From: Hymenobacter tibetensis
Lineage (GTDB): Bacteria > Bacteroidota > Bacteroidia > Cytophagales > Hymenobacteraceae
Direction of reading: 5' to 3'
Assembly (NCBI RefSeq): GCF_022827545.1
Contig: NZ_CP094669.1
Location: 2,384,001-2,448,000 of the forward strand
Length of the DNA: 64,000 nucleotides
The notes under the pieces: generated by a model
Databases searched by the model: none
What the model was told of the DNA's origin: nothing
The model's input: the letters and a program-made list of their open reading frames with translations, nothing else
Shown: one piece after another, positions 53,046 through 63,802 of the stretch
Layout: each line of letters opens with the position of its first letter
Position numbering within the stretch: position 1 is the stretch's first letter
Made by a program: the position numbers and the translations under genes

Positions 53046-54674
53046 ATGAAATCACGCGAGCAGGAATACCGCGAAATCTTCATGGCTGAGGCGTTGGAAT
53101 ATTATGATTCCATGAGCCGGCACATTAGTGAGCTGGAGCGTAACCCACAGGATCAACCCGCACTCAATGAGTTGTTTCGATTGATGCACAACCTCAAATC
53201 CAACTCGCGGGCCATGGGCTTCACTGAGATTGGGGAGGTGGCGCACCACATGGAAACCATCTTTGGTCTTATCCGAGACAAGCAGCGTGAATTTGCTGGC
53301 AGCCTAACCAAGGTGCTGTTCTCTGGGGTCGATATGCTAGGCGCCATGATTCGGGCAGTAGGCGAAGAAGCCGATATGCCTGACGTGTCTATTCTGCTGG
53401 AAAACCTGGACCGTTTGGTGCGTGGAGAAGAGCCAGAACTAGCCGACGAAGACATAAGTGACGAAGAAGCCAACCGCAAGCTAGAACTTTCGGACCTGGT
53501 TTATATTCAGATCAAGAAGCTTGATCATCTGCTCAACCTGGTAGGAGAGTTAATTATCGACCGAGACCGAATTCTGACGCTAAGCCAGGAAATCGGCAAC
53601 ACAGCGCTGCAAAACACGGCGGCGCACTTATTCCGTATCACCGACGAGCTACAGTATTCGGTGATGGATGCCCGCTTAGTAAATGTCGGGTCTTTGCTTA
53701 ACAAGTTTCCCCGAGTGGTGCGCGACGTAGCTAGCGCCGAGCAGAAGCAGGTGGAACTCACGCTGAGTGGTCAAGACATCCAGATAGACCGTAACATCCT
53801 TCAAATCATCACGGATGCATTGCTGCATTTGGTGCGAAATGCAGTGGCCCACGGCATCGAGACGCCTGCTGAGCGGACGAAAGCGGGTAAATCGGCGGAA
53901 GGCCATCTGCAGCTCTCCGCGCAAACCGAGCGCGACGATGTGCTGATCCGGGTAGTGGACGATGGCAAAGGCATCAACATCGAACAAGTGCGGCGGAAGG
54001 CCGTGGAGCGGGGGCTCGTCACCAAGCAGCAAGCCAAAGTCCTCGACGATGATTCCGTTCGGGCCTTTCTGTTCGAGCCAGGCTTTTCAATGGCCAAGGA
54101 GGTCACCGAAATTTCTGGCCGAGGCGTGGGGCTCGATGTAGTGAAGCTAGCCATCGACTCGTTGGGCGGACAATTGCGCGTCGATTCGAAAGTAGGGGAA
54201 GGAACCACGTTTACGCTAGTACTACCCACTTCCATTGCCGTAAAAGGGGCGTTGCTCTTCGAGTTGAAACAGCGCAGCTATGCTATTCCGCTCATGCACA
54301 CCGACTCTGTAGTTTCTCTTTGGCCCGAGCAATTGCACGTGGTAGGAGGGTTGCTGATGGCCGGCGTCCAAGGCGAAAACGTACCCATTGTGTGTCTACA
54401 CCGCCTGCTCAACGGCGAGGGGCCAATGGCTCCGGTTACCCGAGCCGAAGTACAGGGCCGACAAGACATCATCATCATTGCTTACAACAACCGCAAACTA
54501 GGGCTTATTGTCGACCGTTTCTTGCGGCAGCAAGACATTGTTATCAAGCCAATGAGTAAGCCGTTGGATACCATCGAATTATTTGGCGGCGTTACGCTGC
54601 TTGGCAGTGGGCAAGTATGCCTAGTGCTCGACGTGCCTGCCTTAACTCGACTGTTTCTAGCCCGGCGACCCTAA
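53046..54674 (+). CDS. cheA: CheA histidine kinase
   Basis: 542 residues. HPt domain with phospho-acceptor His48 (FRLMHNLKSNSRAMGF). After an acidic linker (EEPELADEDISDEEANRK) come the dimerisation domain (YIQIKKLDHLLNLVGELIIDRDRI), the GHKL ATPase (HLVRNAVAHGIETP N box, VVDDGKGINIEQV G1, FSMAKEVTEISGRGVGLDVV G2, GEGTTFTLVLP) and a C-terminal CheW-like regulatory domain (ALLFELKQRSYAIPL, GLIVDRFLRQQDIVIKPM). The P2 domain that docks CheY/CheB in E. coli is missing. Starts 2 bp after cheB. Confidence 0.96.
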   Translation: MKSREQEYREIFMAEALEYYDSMSRHISELERNPQDQPALNELFRLMHNLKSNSRAMGFTEIGEVAHHMETIFGLIRDKQREFAGSLTKVLFSGVDMLGAMIRAVGEEADMPDVSILLENLDRLVRGEEPELADEDISDEEANRKLELSDLVYIQIKKLDHLLNLVGELIIDRDRILTLSQEIGNTALQNTAAHLFRITDELQYSVMDARLVNVGSLLNKFPRVVRDVASAEQKQVELTLSGQDIQIDRNILQIITDALLHLVRNAVAHGIETPAERTKAGKSAEGHLQLSAQTERDDVLIRVVDDGKGINIEQVRRKAVERGLVTKQQAKVLDDDSVRAFLFEPGFSMAKEVTEISGRGVGLDVVKLAIDSLGGQLRVDSKVGEGTTFTLVLPTSIAVKGALLFELKQRSYAIPLMHTDSVVSLWPEQLHVVGGLLMAGVQGENVPIVCLHRLLNGEGPMAPVTRAEVQGRQDIIIIAYNNRKLGLIVDRFLRQQDIVIKPMSKPLDTIELFGGVTLLGSGQVCLVLDVPALTRLFLARRP

Positions 54675-54730
54675 TTTTACGTACTGCTGAATCCATTGCG
54701 GTTACGTTACTGCAACGGCCGGCCAATCGA

Positions 54731-55372
54731 ATGAACTATATGGACTTGCACATGACGGAACTGGAGCGCGACGTAGTCCGCGAGATTCTGAACATAGGAC
54801 TGGCCCGCGCCGCCGATTCTTTCGCGGTGATTGCCCAAGAGAAGGTGCTACTCGAGGTACCTAGCCTTGATTTGGTGCCTGGTACGGGCATTCTGCAGAG
54901 AGTCCACGAGATTCAGCAGGAGCATGTTCCGGTGCAGTCCGATATCCGCGGTGACTTCAACGGCACCACGCTGATGTTCTTCTCCGGACAGCATATCCAG
55001 CGCTTGTCCAAGGTATGCTTGCGCATGAACACGCTTGCTTCCACTAGCATCGACGAGATGCAGGAGTCGCTGTTGCTGGAAATAAGTAACATCATTACGG
55101 GGGCTTTGGTGACGCAGCTAGCCAATATTCTGAAGGCCAAGATCTACGGTGCACCGCCCATTGCGCCCCGAGGCGACATTGCCGACTCGCTGAACAACTT
55201 GCTGCTAGAGCAGCCAATGGTGCAGCCCCTGATTTTTTCGGTTATCACCCAATTCTCCGACAAAAACAACTCGGTTGAATTGCCACTGATGCTATTCTTT
55301 GATCGGCCCACGTTCGAGAAAATCCTGGAAATTATTCGCACGTACAATTTCCTGAACGGTCAGCCTTCTTAG
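54731..55372 (+). CDS. cheC: CheC-type CheY-P phosphatase
   Basis: 213 residues from ATG 54731. Both copies of the CheC active-site signature [D/S]-x3-E-x2-N-x22-P are intact: Asp14, Glu18, Asn21, Pro44 (DVVREILNIG) and Ser113, Glu117, Asn120, Pro143 (SLLLEISNII). CheC dephosphorylates CheY-P, as in Bacillus and Thermotoga. It starts 57 bp after cheA and is the last gene of the operon. No cheD partner is present in the window. Confidence 0.88.
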   Translation: MNYMDLHMTELERDVVREILNIGLARAADSFAVIAQEKVLLEVPSLDLVPGTGILQRVHEIQQEHVPVQSDIRGDFNGTTLMFFSGQHIQRLSKVCLRMNTLASTSIDEMQESLLLEISNIITGALVTQLANILKAKIYGAPPIAPRGDIADSLNNLLLEQPMVQPLIFSVITQFSDKNNSVELPLMLFFDRPTFEKILEIIRTYNFLNGQPS

Positions 55373-55375
55373 TGG

Positions 55376-55474
55376 TGAAATGGTGACGTGGTGAAGAGGT
55401 GAGTTTGACGTTTTTCTGGCGCCACTGGCACGGTTAGAACGTCAAACTCACCTCTTCACCACGTCACCATTTCA
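55376..55474. repeat. 37-bp perfect inverted repeat (GGTGA-rich hairpin)
   Basis: Arms 55376-55412 and 55438-55474 match perfectly with a 25-nt loop. The arm itself is built from short GGTGA-type direct repeats (TGGTGA, TGGTGA, AGGTGA). It lies between two rightward genes and just after the cheC stop. Confidence 0.88.
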
Positions 55475-55502
55475 CTATCCCACCACTTCTTTGTATCGCC
55501 TT

Positions 55503-56597
55503 ATGGCTTCAACCCACACTTCTGACCTCGAGAAAAAGCTCGCCGACTTCGACCCTAATGCGTTGGGTGATTCCCAAGGGGGCGTATATGGTCTTCCCTT
55601 CACTGTGCCGGAAGCGCAGGTAATAATTGTACCTGTGCCCTGGGAGGTAACGGTTTCGTATCGTGCGGGTACTGCGGAAGGCCCCGAAGCCATTCGGGAG
55701 GCTTCCTTGCAAGTGGATCTGTACGACCCGGACATGCCAGATGCCTGGCGTATGGGCCTGGCTATGGAAGATGCCGACGAAAAAGTGGCGCAGCAAAGCC
55801 AGCAGCTGCGGAAGCAGGCAGCTGCTTACATCAAGTGGCTTGAAGCAGGCGAGCCTGCCGCCGAGGCCGCCACGCACGCCGACGTGCCCGCTGCTATTAC
55901 CAAGCAGGGGTTACACTTGTTGAACTACCTCAAGCAAAAAACCGGTGCCTACCTTGATGCCGGCAAAGGCGTGGTGTTGCTTGGTGGCGACCATAGCACT
56001 CCCCTTGGGTATCTGCACGCGCTGGCCGAGCGCCACGAGGAGTTTGGTATCCTGCAAATCGACGCGCACTGTGACCTGCGCCCCGCATACGAAGGCTTCG
56101 AGTACTCGCACGCTTCCATCATGTACAATGCGCTTAAGCTGCCGCAGGTGAAAAAGATGGTGCAGGTAGGTATTCGGGACCTAAGTCAGCAGGAAGCCGA
56201 AACCGTGGAGCATAGCCAAGGCCGTATTGTGATGTTTCACAACCGTTTCCTGAGCGACGAGCGGTTCGCTAAGAAATCGTGGAAGAAGGTGTGCGGCAAA
56301 ATCATTGCGCAGCTGCCGCAGAAGGTATACTTGAGCTTTGATATTGATGGACTCGACCCCAAACTCTGCCCCGGTACGGGTACGCCAGTGCCTGGTGGGC
56401 TGGAGTTTGAGGAGGCCCTCTACCTTATCCGCGAAGTGGTACGCTCCGGACGGACTATCATCGGCTGCGACTTAAACGAAGTAGCTCCCGGCGACACTGA
56501 CTGGAACGCCATTGTGGGGGCCCGCTTGCTGTATAGCATGGCCAATTGGATGGGCGTTTCGCAGGGGCGTCTTACGGACAAGGGCGCTGAAAAGTAG
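55503..56597 (+). CDS. Agmatinase/arginase (ureohydrolase) family protein
   Basis: 364 residues from ATG 55503; a TTG 4 codons earlier is less likely. Binuclear Mn motifs: GGDHSTPLG (His), IDAHCDLRPAYEG (Asp-x-His-x-Asp), SFDIDGLDP (Asp-x-Asp). It hydrolyses a guanidino compound (agmatine, arginine or similar) to urea and an amine. It is longer than the typical 300-residue agmatinase because of an insert at about 95-125 (LEAGEPAAEAATHADVPA), a trait of some Bacteroidota members. Substrate cannot be fixed from sequence. A long GC-rich hairpin follows. Confidence 0.92.
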   Translation: MASTHTSDLEKKLADFDPNALGDSQGGVYGLPFTVPEAQVIIVPVPWEVTVSYRAGTAEGPEAIREASLQVDLYDPDMPDAWRMGLAMEDADEKVAQQSQQLRKQAAAYIKWLEAGEPAAEAATHADVPAAITKQGLHLLNYLKQKTGAYLDAGKGVVLLGGDHSTPLGYLHALAERHEEFGILQIDAHCDLRPAYEGFEYSHASIMYNALKLPQVKKMVQVGIRDLSQQEAETVEHSQGRIVMFHNRFLSDERFAKKSWKKVCGKIIAQLPQKVYLSFDIDGLDPKLCPGTGTPVPGGLEFEEALYLIREVVRSGRTIIGCDLNEVAPGDTDWNAIVGARLLYSMANWMGVSQGRLTDKGAEK

Positions 56598-56618
56598 AAA
56601 GTCGGTCTAGAACACCAT

Positions 56619-56675
56619 AAGCCCCAGCGGAGCGGCGCTCATCTATTCATGGATGGGGCTGCTTCGCTGGGGCTT
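56619..56675 (+). terminator. Terminator-like hairpin after the ureohydrolase gene
   Basis: AAGCCCCAGCGGAGC (56619-56633) / GCTTCGCTGGGGCTT (56661-56675), 15 bp with one G-T pair and a 27-nt loop. Confidence 0.6.
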
Positions 56676-56781
56676 TCGCTTGGATCTGGGTGGGCTAGAT
56701 ACATAGCCTTCAATCTATCTTTTTTGCGCTTTCCGCGTACATCTGTCTACTTTCTCCCTTACCTAATCACACTTTACGCGC

Positions 56782-57117
56782 ATGGGATTCATTCTCAAGT
56801 TTTTGCTCACGGCAGTTATCACATATCTGCTGGCGGCTTTCCTGCCAGGCTCTCACATTGGTGGCTTCGGTGATGCTATTTTGTTGGTAATTGTGCTGGC
56901 CGTGCTTAACGCCGTACTAAAGCCCATTCTGAAATTGCTCGGGCTGCCCATCACCATCCTGACGCTTGGCCTCTTCCTGCTGGTCATTAACGCGGCTATC
57001 GTGATGATTGCCGACGCCCTGATTCCTGGGTTCAAACTAGATGGCTTTCTCTCCGCGGTGCTGTTCAGCGTCGTGTTATCGGTCGTGACAGCCGTTATAG
57101 ACATGGTGGTTGACTAA
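56782..57117 (+). CDS. Phage-holin-4-like small membrane protein (YvlD type)
   Basis: 111 residues with four hydrophobic helices (about 3-22, 28-50, 56-78, 88-110). Pattern LAAFLPGSHIGGFGDAILLVIVLAVLNAVLKPILKLLGLPITILTLGLF is that of the Phage_holin_4_2 / YvlD family. In spite of the name these are chromosomal proteins of unknown role, sometimes tied to envelope stress. It converges on the DUF4349 lipoprotein gene with a 70-nt palindrome between them. Confidence 0.93.
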   Translation: MGFILKFLLTAVITYLLAAFLPGSHIGGFGDAILLVIVLAVLNAVLKPILKLLGLPITILTLGLFLLVINAAIVMIADALIPGFKLDGFLSAVLFSVVLSVVTAVIDMVVD

Positions 57118-57121
57118 AGCC

Positions 57122-57191
57122 AACAGCAGTACCACACAACAACGCCCCGGCTGCCATGGTAGCCGGGGCGTTGTTGTGTGGTACTGCTGTT
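57122..57191. terminator. 70-nt palindrome between convergent genes
   Basis: Arms 57122-57152 and 57161-57191 (31 bp) are perfect; the 8-nt centre GCCATGGT is itself nearly palindromic. It lies between the stop of the holin-like gene (57117) and that of the DUF4349 gene (57202). Confidence 0.85.
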
Positions 57192-57201
57192 AACACTAGC
57201 A

Positions 57202-58131
57202 TTAGGCAGAAGTAGCAGCGGTCTGTTGCCGGCGGCGCTGTCGCCAGGCCCGCAGCCCCCATAGTCCAAGCGCCCCACCAAGCAAGAGCGGCCACGCTGT
57301 AACCAGAGCTAATACAAGGCCTGTGAGCAACTCCCATCCATCGTAAAAGGACTGCACCAGTCGGCTGCCAAACGAAAGTACTGGCGCGTCAGGGGCATTC
57401 AGGGGTAGTTCCTGGAAATACGTCAGCGTGATGGTGGAATAAGCTACTAGGTCGTTGAGGGTCTTGAGGCGGCTTTCCGTTGATTCAATATCACCCCGCA
57501 CTTCTGCTAGCTTTTCTTCTATTTCCAGAATGTCCGACACTTTCTTGGCCTGACTCAGTAAAGCCACGTAACGCTGCTCCAAGGCCCGCTTAGTTCCCAG
57601 CCGCGCCGACACATCAGCGTGTTCCGCCGTTACGTCGTCGGTACCCAGCGTTTTAGATACCAAAGCCCCCAACCCGTTGAGGCTACCCAGCATGGCGTGG
57701 AAGCGGCTTGGCACCACCCGAATCTTCATCTGGTGCTGCCGCTCCCCGTCCTGTCGCGTTTCGGAAGCATCTGATACGTAGGCGCCATAGGTGCGCGTGA
57801 GGCTGTCCATGCGGGCGTTAGCCCGGTCTAGGTCTGCTACTTTCACCCGCACTTCGGCATGGTAAACAAGCTTGCGCGTTGCGGCCGGCGCGGCTGCAAC
57901 TCTGGCTGGCGTGGCGGGGTCTTGAGCGGCTTCCGTAATGGCTTGTTTATCAGCAACAGATGCAATAGGATCTTCTGAGGGAGAGCTTGATTCCATGACT
58001 GGAGGCGCACTCATTAATACGTTTTCCGTCAGTGTTTTATCTTCTGATACAGCGCCTTGCTTTTGACTGCAAGAGGTCAGTAAGAACAAGGCATACACCA
58101 TGATTAGAGCAGTCTTTTCCATGATATCCAT
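57202..58131 (-). CDS. DUF4349 lipoprotein
   Basis: 309 residues from ATG 58131 (an ATG at 58122 is equally possible). Lipobox LLTSC (Cys21). DUF4349 body: RKLVYHAEVRVKVADLDRANARMDSLTRTYGAYVSDA, RIKMRVxPxxF-type segment (MKIRVVPSRFHAML), then a coiled coil (YVALLSQAKKVSDILEIEEKLAEVRGDIESTESRLKTL) and a C-terminal membrane helix (about 270-295) with a basic tail. So it is tethered by lipid at one end and by a helix at the other. Function unknown; the family is widespread. Confidence 0.9.
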   Translation of the reverse strand: MDIMEKTALIMVYALFLLTSCSQKQGAVSEDKTLTENVLMSAPPVMESSSPSEDPIASVADKQAITEAAQDPATPARVAAAPAATRKLVYHAEVRVKVADLDRANARMDSLTRTYGAYVSDASETRQDGERQHQMKIRVVPSRFHAMLGSLNGLGALVSKTLGTDDVTAEHADVSARLGTKRALEQRYVALLSQAKKVSDILEIEEKLAEVRGDIESTESRLKTLNDLVAYSTITLTYFQELPLNAPDAPVLSFGSRLVQSFYDGWELLTGLVLALVTAWPLLLGGALGLWGLRAWRQRRRQQTAATSA

Positions 58132-58354
58132 AATGAGGAGTAAAGATGTTCCTTCGCGCCAACCACCATCACGTTCACACAACGCTGAACAGATAGTGTA
58201 TGGTATAGGCTATATATACCAATTGCCAGCTGATATACTCCCAAGCAGGCCTAATGCCTACTAAGGATACTTATAGAACAAGTGTGCGAAAAAAGCCAAG
58301 AACTATTCACTCCAAGGCCCGTTTCACAAAGGACTATTTTCTTGCCTCCTTTTT

Positions 58355-58891
58355 ATGAGTTCACCTAGTTCGCTCTTGGTAACGGTGCCCACCGATGAGG
58401 CCCCTGCCGCTACCATCAACCGAGTATTGGAGCAAGTCGGGAAGTATTTGGAAGCGGACCGTTGCTTCCTATATGTTCGGGACCCAGCTGTGGGCAAAGG
58501 GCGTATTGCGTTCTGTTGGCGCAAGAACGACGTAGTACCCAACCCCATCCATGACTGGCAGGAAGATACCACCGACTTGCCCCAACAAGACCCTCTATTT
58601 CGGGCTGCTCTCGCTACCCGGCCATCTGTGTTTGTGGAAGACGTGGAAGCTGCTACGCCCGACGTGCTCAACCGAGAATTCGAGCGCAAAACGTTTGGAC
58701 ACCGGGCTCTAATTCATGCCCACATCACCGACAATGGGCAACTATGGGGTATCCTTCAGCCCTGTACTTTCGGGCATCCCCGCCACTGGACCAGCAAAGA
58801 GCGAGCAGCAATAGAGGCCATTTTGCCGCGTTTGCTACCTGTCATTCAGTCCTACATAGGCAGCATAGAAATCCCCGAAAAAACAAAATAG
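58355..58891 (+). CDS. Stand-alone GAF-domain protein
   Basis: 178 residues, almost all one GAF domain (about 18-165: INRVLEQVGKYLEADRCFLYVRDPAVGKGRIAFCWRK, FVEDVEAATPDVLNREF, RALIHAHITDNGQLWGILQPCTF, WTSKERAAIEAILPRLLP). No output domain. Lone GAF proteins may bind a small ligand or a tetrapyrrole; the Cys in GILQPCTFGHPRHW lies where bilin-binding Cys-His pairs occur in phytochrome-like GAFs, but this is only suggestive. The stop codon falls within a terminator hairpin. Confidence 0.85.
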   Translation: MSSPSSLLVTVPTDEAPAATINRVLEQVGKYLEADRCFLYVRDPAVGKGRIAFCWRKNDVVPNPIHDWQEDTTDLPQQDPLFRAALATRPSVFVEDVEAATPDVLNREFERKTFGHRALIHAHITDNGQLWGILQPCTFGHPRHWTSKERAAIEAILPRLLPVIQSYIGSIEIPEKTK

Positions 58892-58915
58892 GTATTGCCA
58901 ACCGGCAATACCTAT
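58888..58915. terminator. Terminator overlapping the GAF gene stop
   Basis: Perfect 12-bp ATAGGTATTGCC / GGCAATACCTAT, 4-nt loop. Serves the GAF gene and possibly leftward murA. Confidence 0.7.
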
Positions 58916-58988
58916 CACTTGATTGAGAGTCATATAACTAGCGTAACCTAAAACCGAGGATACGCTCGGTTGTCTTGCGCGAATTGGA

Positions 58989-60293
58989 CTACAAACGACG
59001 GATTTGCGCACCCAACGAGGTCAGACGTTTGTCGATGTACTGGTAGCCCCGATCAATCTGCTCGACGTTTTCTATTATGCTCCGGCCATCGGCGGAGAGG
59101 GCCGCGATGAGCAAGGCCACGCCCGCCCGAATGTCCGGGGACGTCATGGTGATACCGTGCAGACGCGTGCGCTTGTTGAGGCCGATAACGGTGGCGCGGT
59201 GGGGGTCGCAGAGGATAATCTGGGCGCCCATGTCGATGAGCTTGTCTACGAAGAACAAGCGGCTCTCAAACATTTTCTGGTGGATGAGCACGGTGCCTTT
59301 GGCTTGCGTCGCGACCACTAGCACGATGCTCAACAGGTCAGGGGTGAGGCCCGGCCAGGTGTGGTCGGAAACGGTCAGGATGCTGCCATCAAGATAGGTG
59401 GCAATCTGATAGCGGTCTTGTGCCGGGATGTAAATGTCGTCGCCGCGGAACTCTAGCTGGATGCCTAGTTTGCGGAACGTGTCGGGGATGACGCCCAACT
59501 CCTGGATTTGGCAGTCTTTGATGGTAATCTCCGAGCCCGTCATGGCCGCAAGACCAATGAACGACCCAATTTCAATCATATCGGGGAGCATGCGGTGCTC
59601 GGTGCCACCAAGGCTCTCCACGCCTTCAATGGTGAGTAGGTTGGACCCTATGCCCGTGATACGAGCCCCCATGCGCACAAGCATCTTGCAAAGCTGTTGC
59701 ACGTACGGCTCGCAAGCAGCGTTGTAGATGGTGGTGGTGCCTTCAGCTAGGACTGCGGCCATCAGGATGTTGGCTGTGCCCGTAACGGAGGCTTCTTCTA
59801 AGAGCATGTGGGCTCCCCGTAGCCGGCCGTCGGCGTTGATGCGGTAGAAATCCAAGCCTTCGAGCGTCAGCTTGCCACCGAGTTTCTCTAGCCCTACAAA
59901 GTGGGTATCCAAGGGCCGCCGGCCAATCTTGTCGCCACCGGGTTTGGGCAGCTGGCACTTACCGAAACGAGCCAGCATAGGCCCCAGGATCATCACGGAT
60001 CCGCGTAAGGCCCGTCCTTGGGCTACAAATTCAGGCGTATCCAAGTAGCTCAGATGTACATCATCGGCCTGAAAGCGGTAGGTGTCCGAAGCGAGTTTGC
60101 CAACTTTCACTCCCATATCGCGCAAGAGCTCAATGAGTTTGTTGACGTCGCGGATGTCGGGAATGTTGGAGATGGTAACGGGCTCCGACGTTAGCAGCAC
60201 AGCGCACAGAATCTGCAACGCTTCGTTTTTGGCGCCCTGCGGCACGATTTCTCCTTTGAGCGGATTCCCGCCAATTACTTCGAATGAGGCCAT
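58989..60293 (-). CDS. murA: UDP-GlcNAc 1-carboxyvinyltransferase (MurA), fosfomycin-insensitive type
   Basis: 434 residues from ATG 60293 (MASFEVIGGNPLKG); an upstream frame is non-coding. Signature KNEALQ at 22-27, GSVMILGPMLARFG, RRPLDTH, and LNMKRAT-type C-terminal elements. At the position of E. coli Cys115 it has Asp121 (LPKPGGDKIGRRP), the change found in Chlamydia and Mycobacterium that prevents fosfomycin from reacting with the enzyme. It transfers enolpyruvate from PEP to UDP-GlcNAc, the first committed step of peptidoglycan synthesis. It lies downstream of the DUF4290 gene, a common Bacteroidota pair. Confidence 0.96.
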   Translation of the reverse strand: MASFEVIGGNPLKGEIVPQGAKNEALQILCAVLLTSEPVTISNIPDIRDVNKLIELLRDMGVKVGKLASDTYRFQADDVHLSYLDTPEFVAQGRALRGSVMILGPMLARFGKCQLPKPGGDKIGRRPLDTHFVGLEKLGGKLTLEGLDFYRINADGRLRGAHMLLEEASVTGTANILMAAVLAEGTTTIYNAACEPYVQQLCKMLVRMGARITGIGSNLLTIEGVESLGGTEHRMLPDMIEIGSFIGLAAMTGSEITIKDCQIQELGVIPDTFRKLGIQLEFRGDDIYIPAQDRYQIATYLDGSILTVSDHTWPGLTPDLLSIVLVVATQAKGTVLIHQKMFESRLFFVDKLIDMGAQIILCDPHRATVIGLNKRTRLHGITMTSPDIRAGVALLIAALSADGRSIIENVEQIDRGYQYIDKRLTSLGAQIRRL

Positions 60294-60437
60294 ATAACAA
60301 GAATTAGGAGCTAGGAGAGCAGGCGGTGAATACCGGCGAAGGAAACAGCAGCAAGAACGGCAACTACAACGCCGTTCCACCTTATTCCTTAAGATCAGCC
60401 AGTTCTCACGGCCCGTTTCCTAGCTCCTTCAGAAAAA

Positions 60438-61166
60438 TTACTGAGGAGGTTGTTGGGGTTCTTGGCGACCTTTCTTGCCACCGCGGCGCTGCTTGTCGCG
60501 CCGGTTATTGCCGCCGCTGTTGCCGCGGCGTCCTTCACGGTCTTGGCGCGGCTGTGGTACCACGAAAGCCGCCCGGCCAGTACCGCTTGCGACTACAGGA
60601 GCACCGCCCCCGGCAAACTCGAAGAGCCCTTGCGCTTCCACCTGCGCCGGGTCCAGGGTCAATTGTCCTCCGGACAGGTCTTTGAGGTGCTTGAGAATAG
60701 TGACGTCCTTGGCGTTTTCCTTGTTGTGCGAACGGTATAGAAACTTCATCGTTCGGCCAATGGTGATAGTGGCCTGCTCACGCTCCGTGGGGTCTTCCAG
60801 CGTCAGCGCCTTTTCCACCATTAGCTCCACGCTCTTGCCATACGCTTTCAGCTTCATGGCTTGCTTTGGGTAAGGAATAGGTTTGGGCTGCTGGTTAAGC
60901 TGGCTCAAGCCTTGCAACTCGAATGGCGCATCAATATCCAGGTCCTCATCGGCCATTTCGTAGAGATGGTTCCAGACGCGCTGCTGGGCATCGGGCTGGT
61001 CGCGCAGGGAAGGTTGCAGCCGGAAAATAAGCTGCACAATCTGGGTGGCACGGCGTGTACGCTCGGCTTTGTCTTCTACGTCGCGCAGGCCCTGCACCAG
61101 TTGGAAGGTGCTTTGGCCGTACTCGCGCTGTAGTAGCTCGTGCTTATGAAGGGAAGGTAAGGGCAT
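60438..61166 (-). CDS. DUF4290 protein
   Basis: 242 residues. Residues 1-180 are the helical DUF4290 domain (LLQREYGQSTFQLVQGL, RTRRATQIVQLIFRLQP, WNHLYEMADEDLDID, ATITIGRTMKFLYRSHNKENAKDVTILKHLKDLSGGQL). The C-terminal ~55 residues are low complexity, rich in Arg, Gly and Gln (RRGGKKGRQEPQQPPQ), and likely bind nucleic acid or are disordered. Its place just before murA is conserved in the phylum. Function unknown; cytoplasmic. Confidence 0.93.
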   Translation of the reverse strand: MPLPSLHKHELLQREYGQSTFQLVQGLRDVEDKAERTRRATQIVQLIFRLQPSLRDQPDAQQRVWNHLYEMADEDLDIDAPFELQGLSQLNQQPKPIPYPKQAMKLKAYGKSVELMVEKALTLEDPTEREQATITIGRTMKFLYRSHNKENAKDVTILKHLKDLSGGQLTLDPAQVEAQGLFEFAGGGAPVVASGTGRAAFVVPQPRQDREGRRGNSGGNNRRDKQRRGGKKGRQEPQQPPQ

Positions 61167-61304
61167 TAGAAAAAAGTAAATCCTAGTAAGGGGGAACTGC
61201 GGCAGCCTATAGAGCCGCTACAGTGCTTTGGGGTTGGACACCAGACGACGGTGCCTCTGTGCCACGTTGCCGCTGCCAAAGCTAAACATACGGCAATTAG
61301 TGCA

Positions 61305-63563
<2,259 letters not shown>

Positions 63564-63592
63564 TCGAAAAGCTAAGCGTTTTGGCTTATTAG

Positions 63593-63600
63593 CAAAGGTA
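63593..63600 (-). promoter_or_regulatory. -7 promoter element for the helicase
   Basis: Minus strand TACCTTTG, 30 bp before the helicase ATG. Confidence 0.55.
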
Positions 63601-63766
63601 CGGCTTTCATGCGGCCCAACGAAGCAGGAACTCCGGGTTTCCGCAGTAGATACGTTGTCATTGGCTGCTGCCGAGCTACGCCGAGGAGTACGCAGCAACA
63701 GACCGTGCTTCGGTACATAGCAGGTGGAAAGAAGTCGCACTTAGCTTTTTGCGTGACTCCCACGAA

Positions 63767-63798
63767 TTGCGGACGCACGAACGGCAATTGTATCTTTG
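63767..63798 (+). promoter_or_regulatory. Promoter of the glycosyltransferase gene
   Basis: -33 TTG at 63767-63769, 21-bp spacer, -7 TATCTTTG at 63791-63798. The GTG start follows after 4 bases, so the mRNA should be leaderless. Confidence 0.6.
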
Positions 63799-63802
63799 CT
63801 GC

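Noticed and set aside
56782..57117. Prophage holin
   Set aside because: Holin-4-like proteins are common chromosomal genes in this phylum and no phage genes are nearby.
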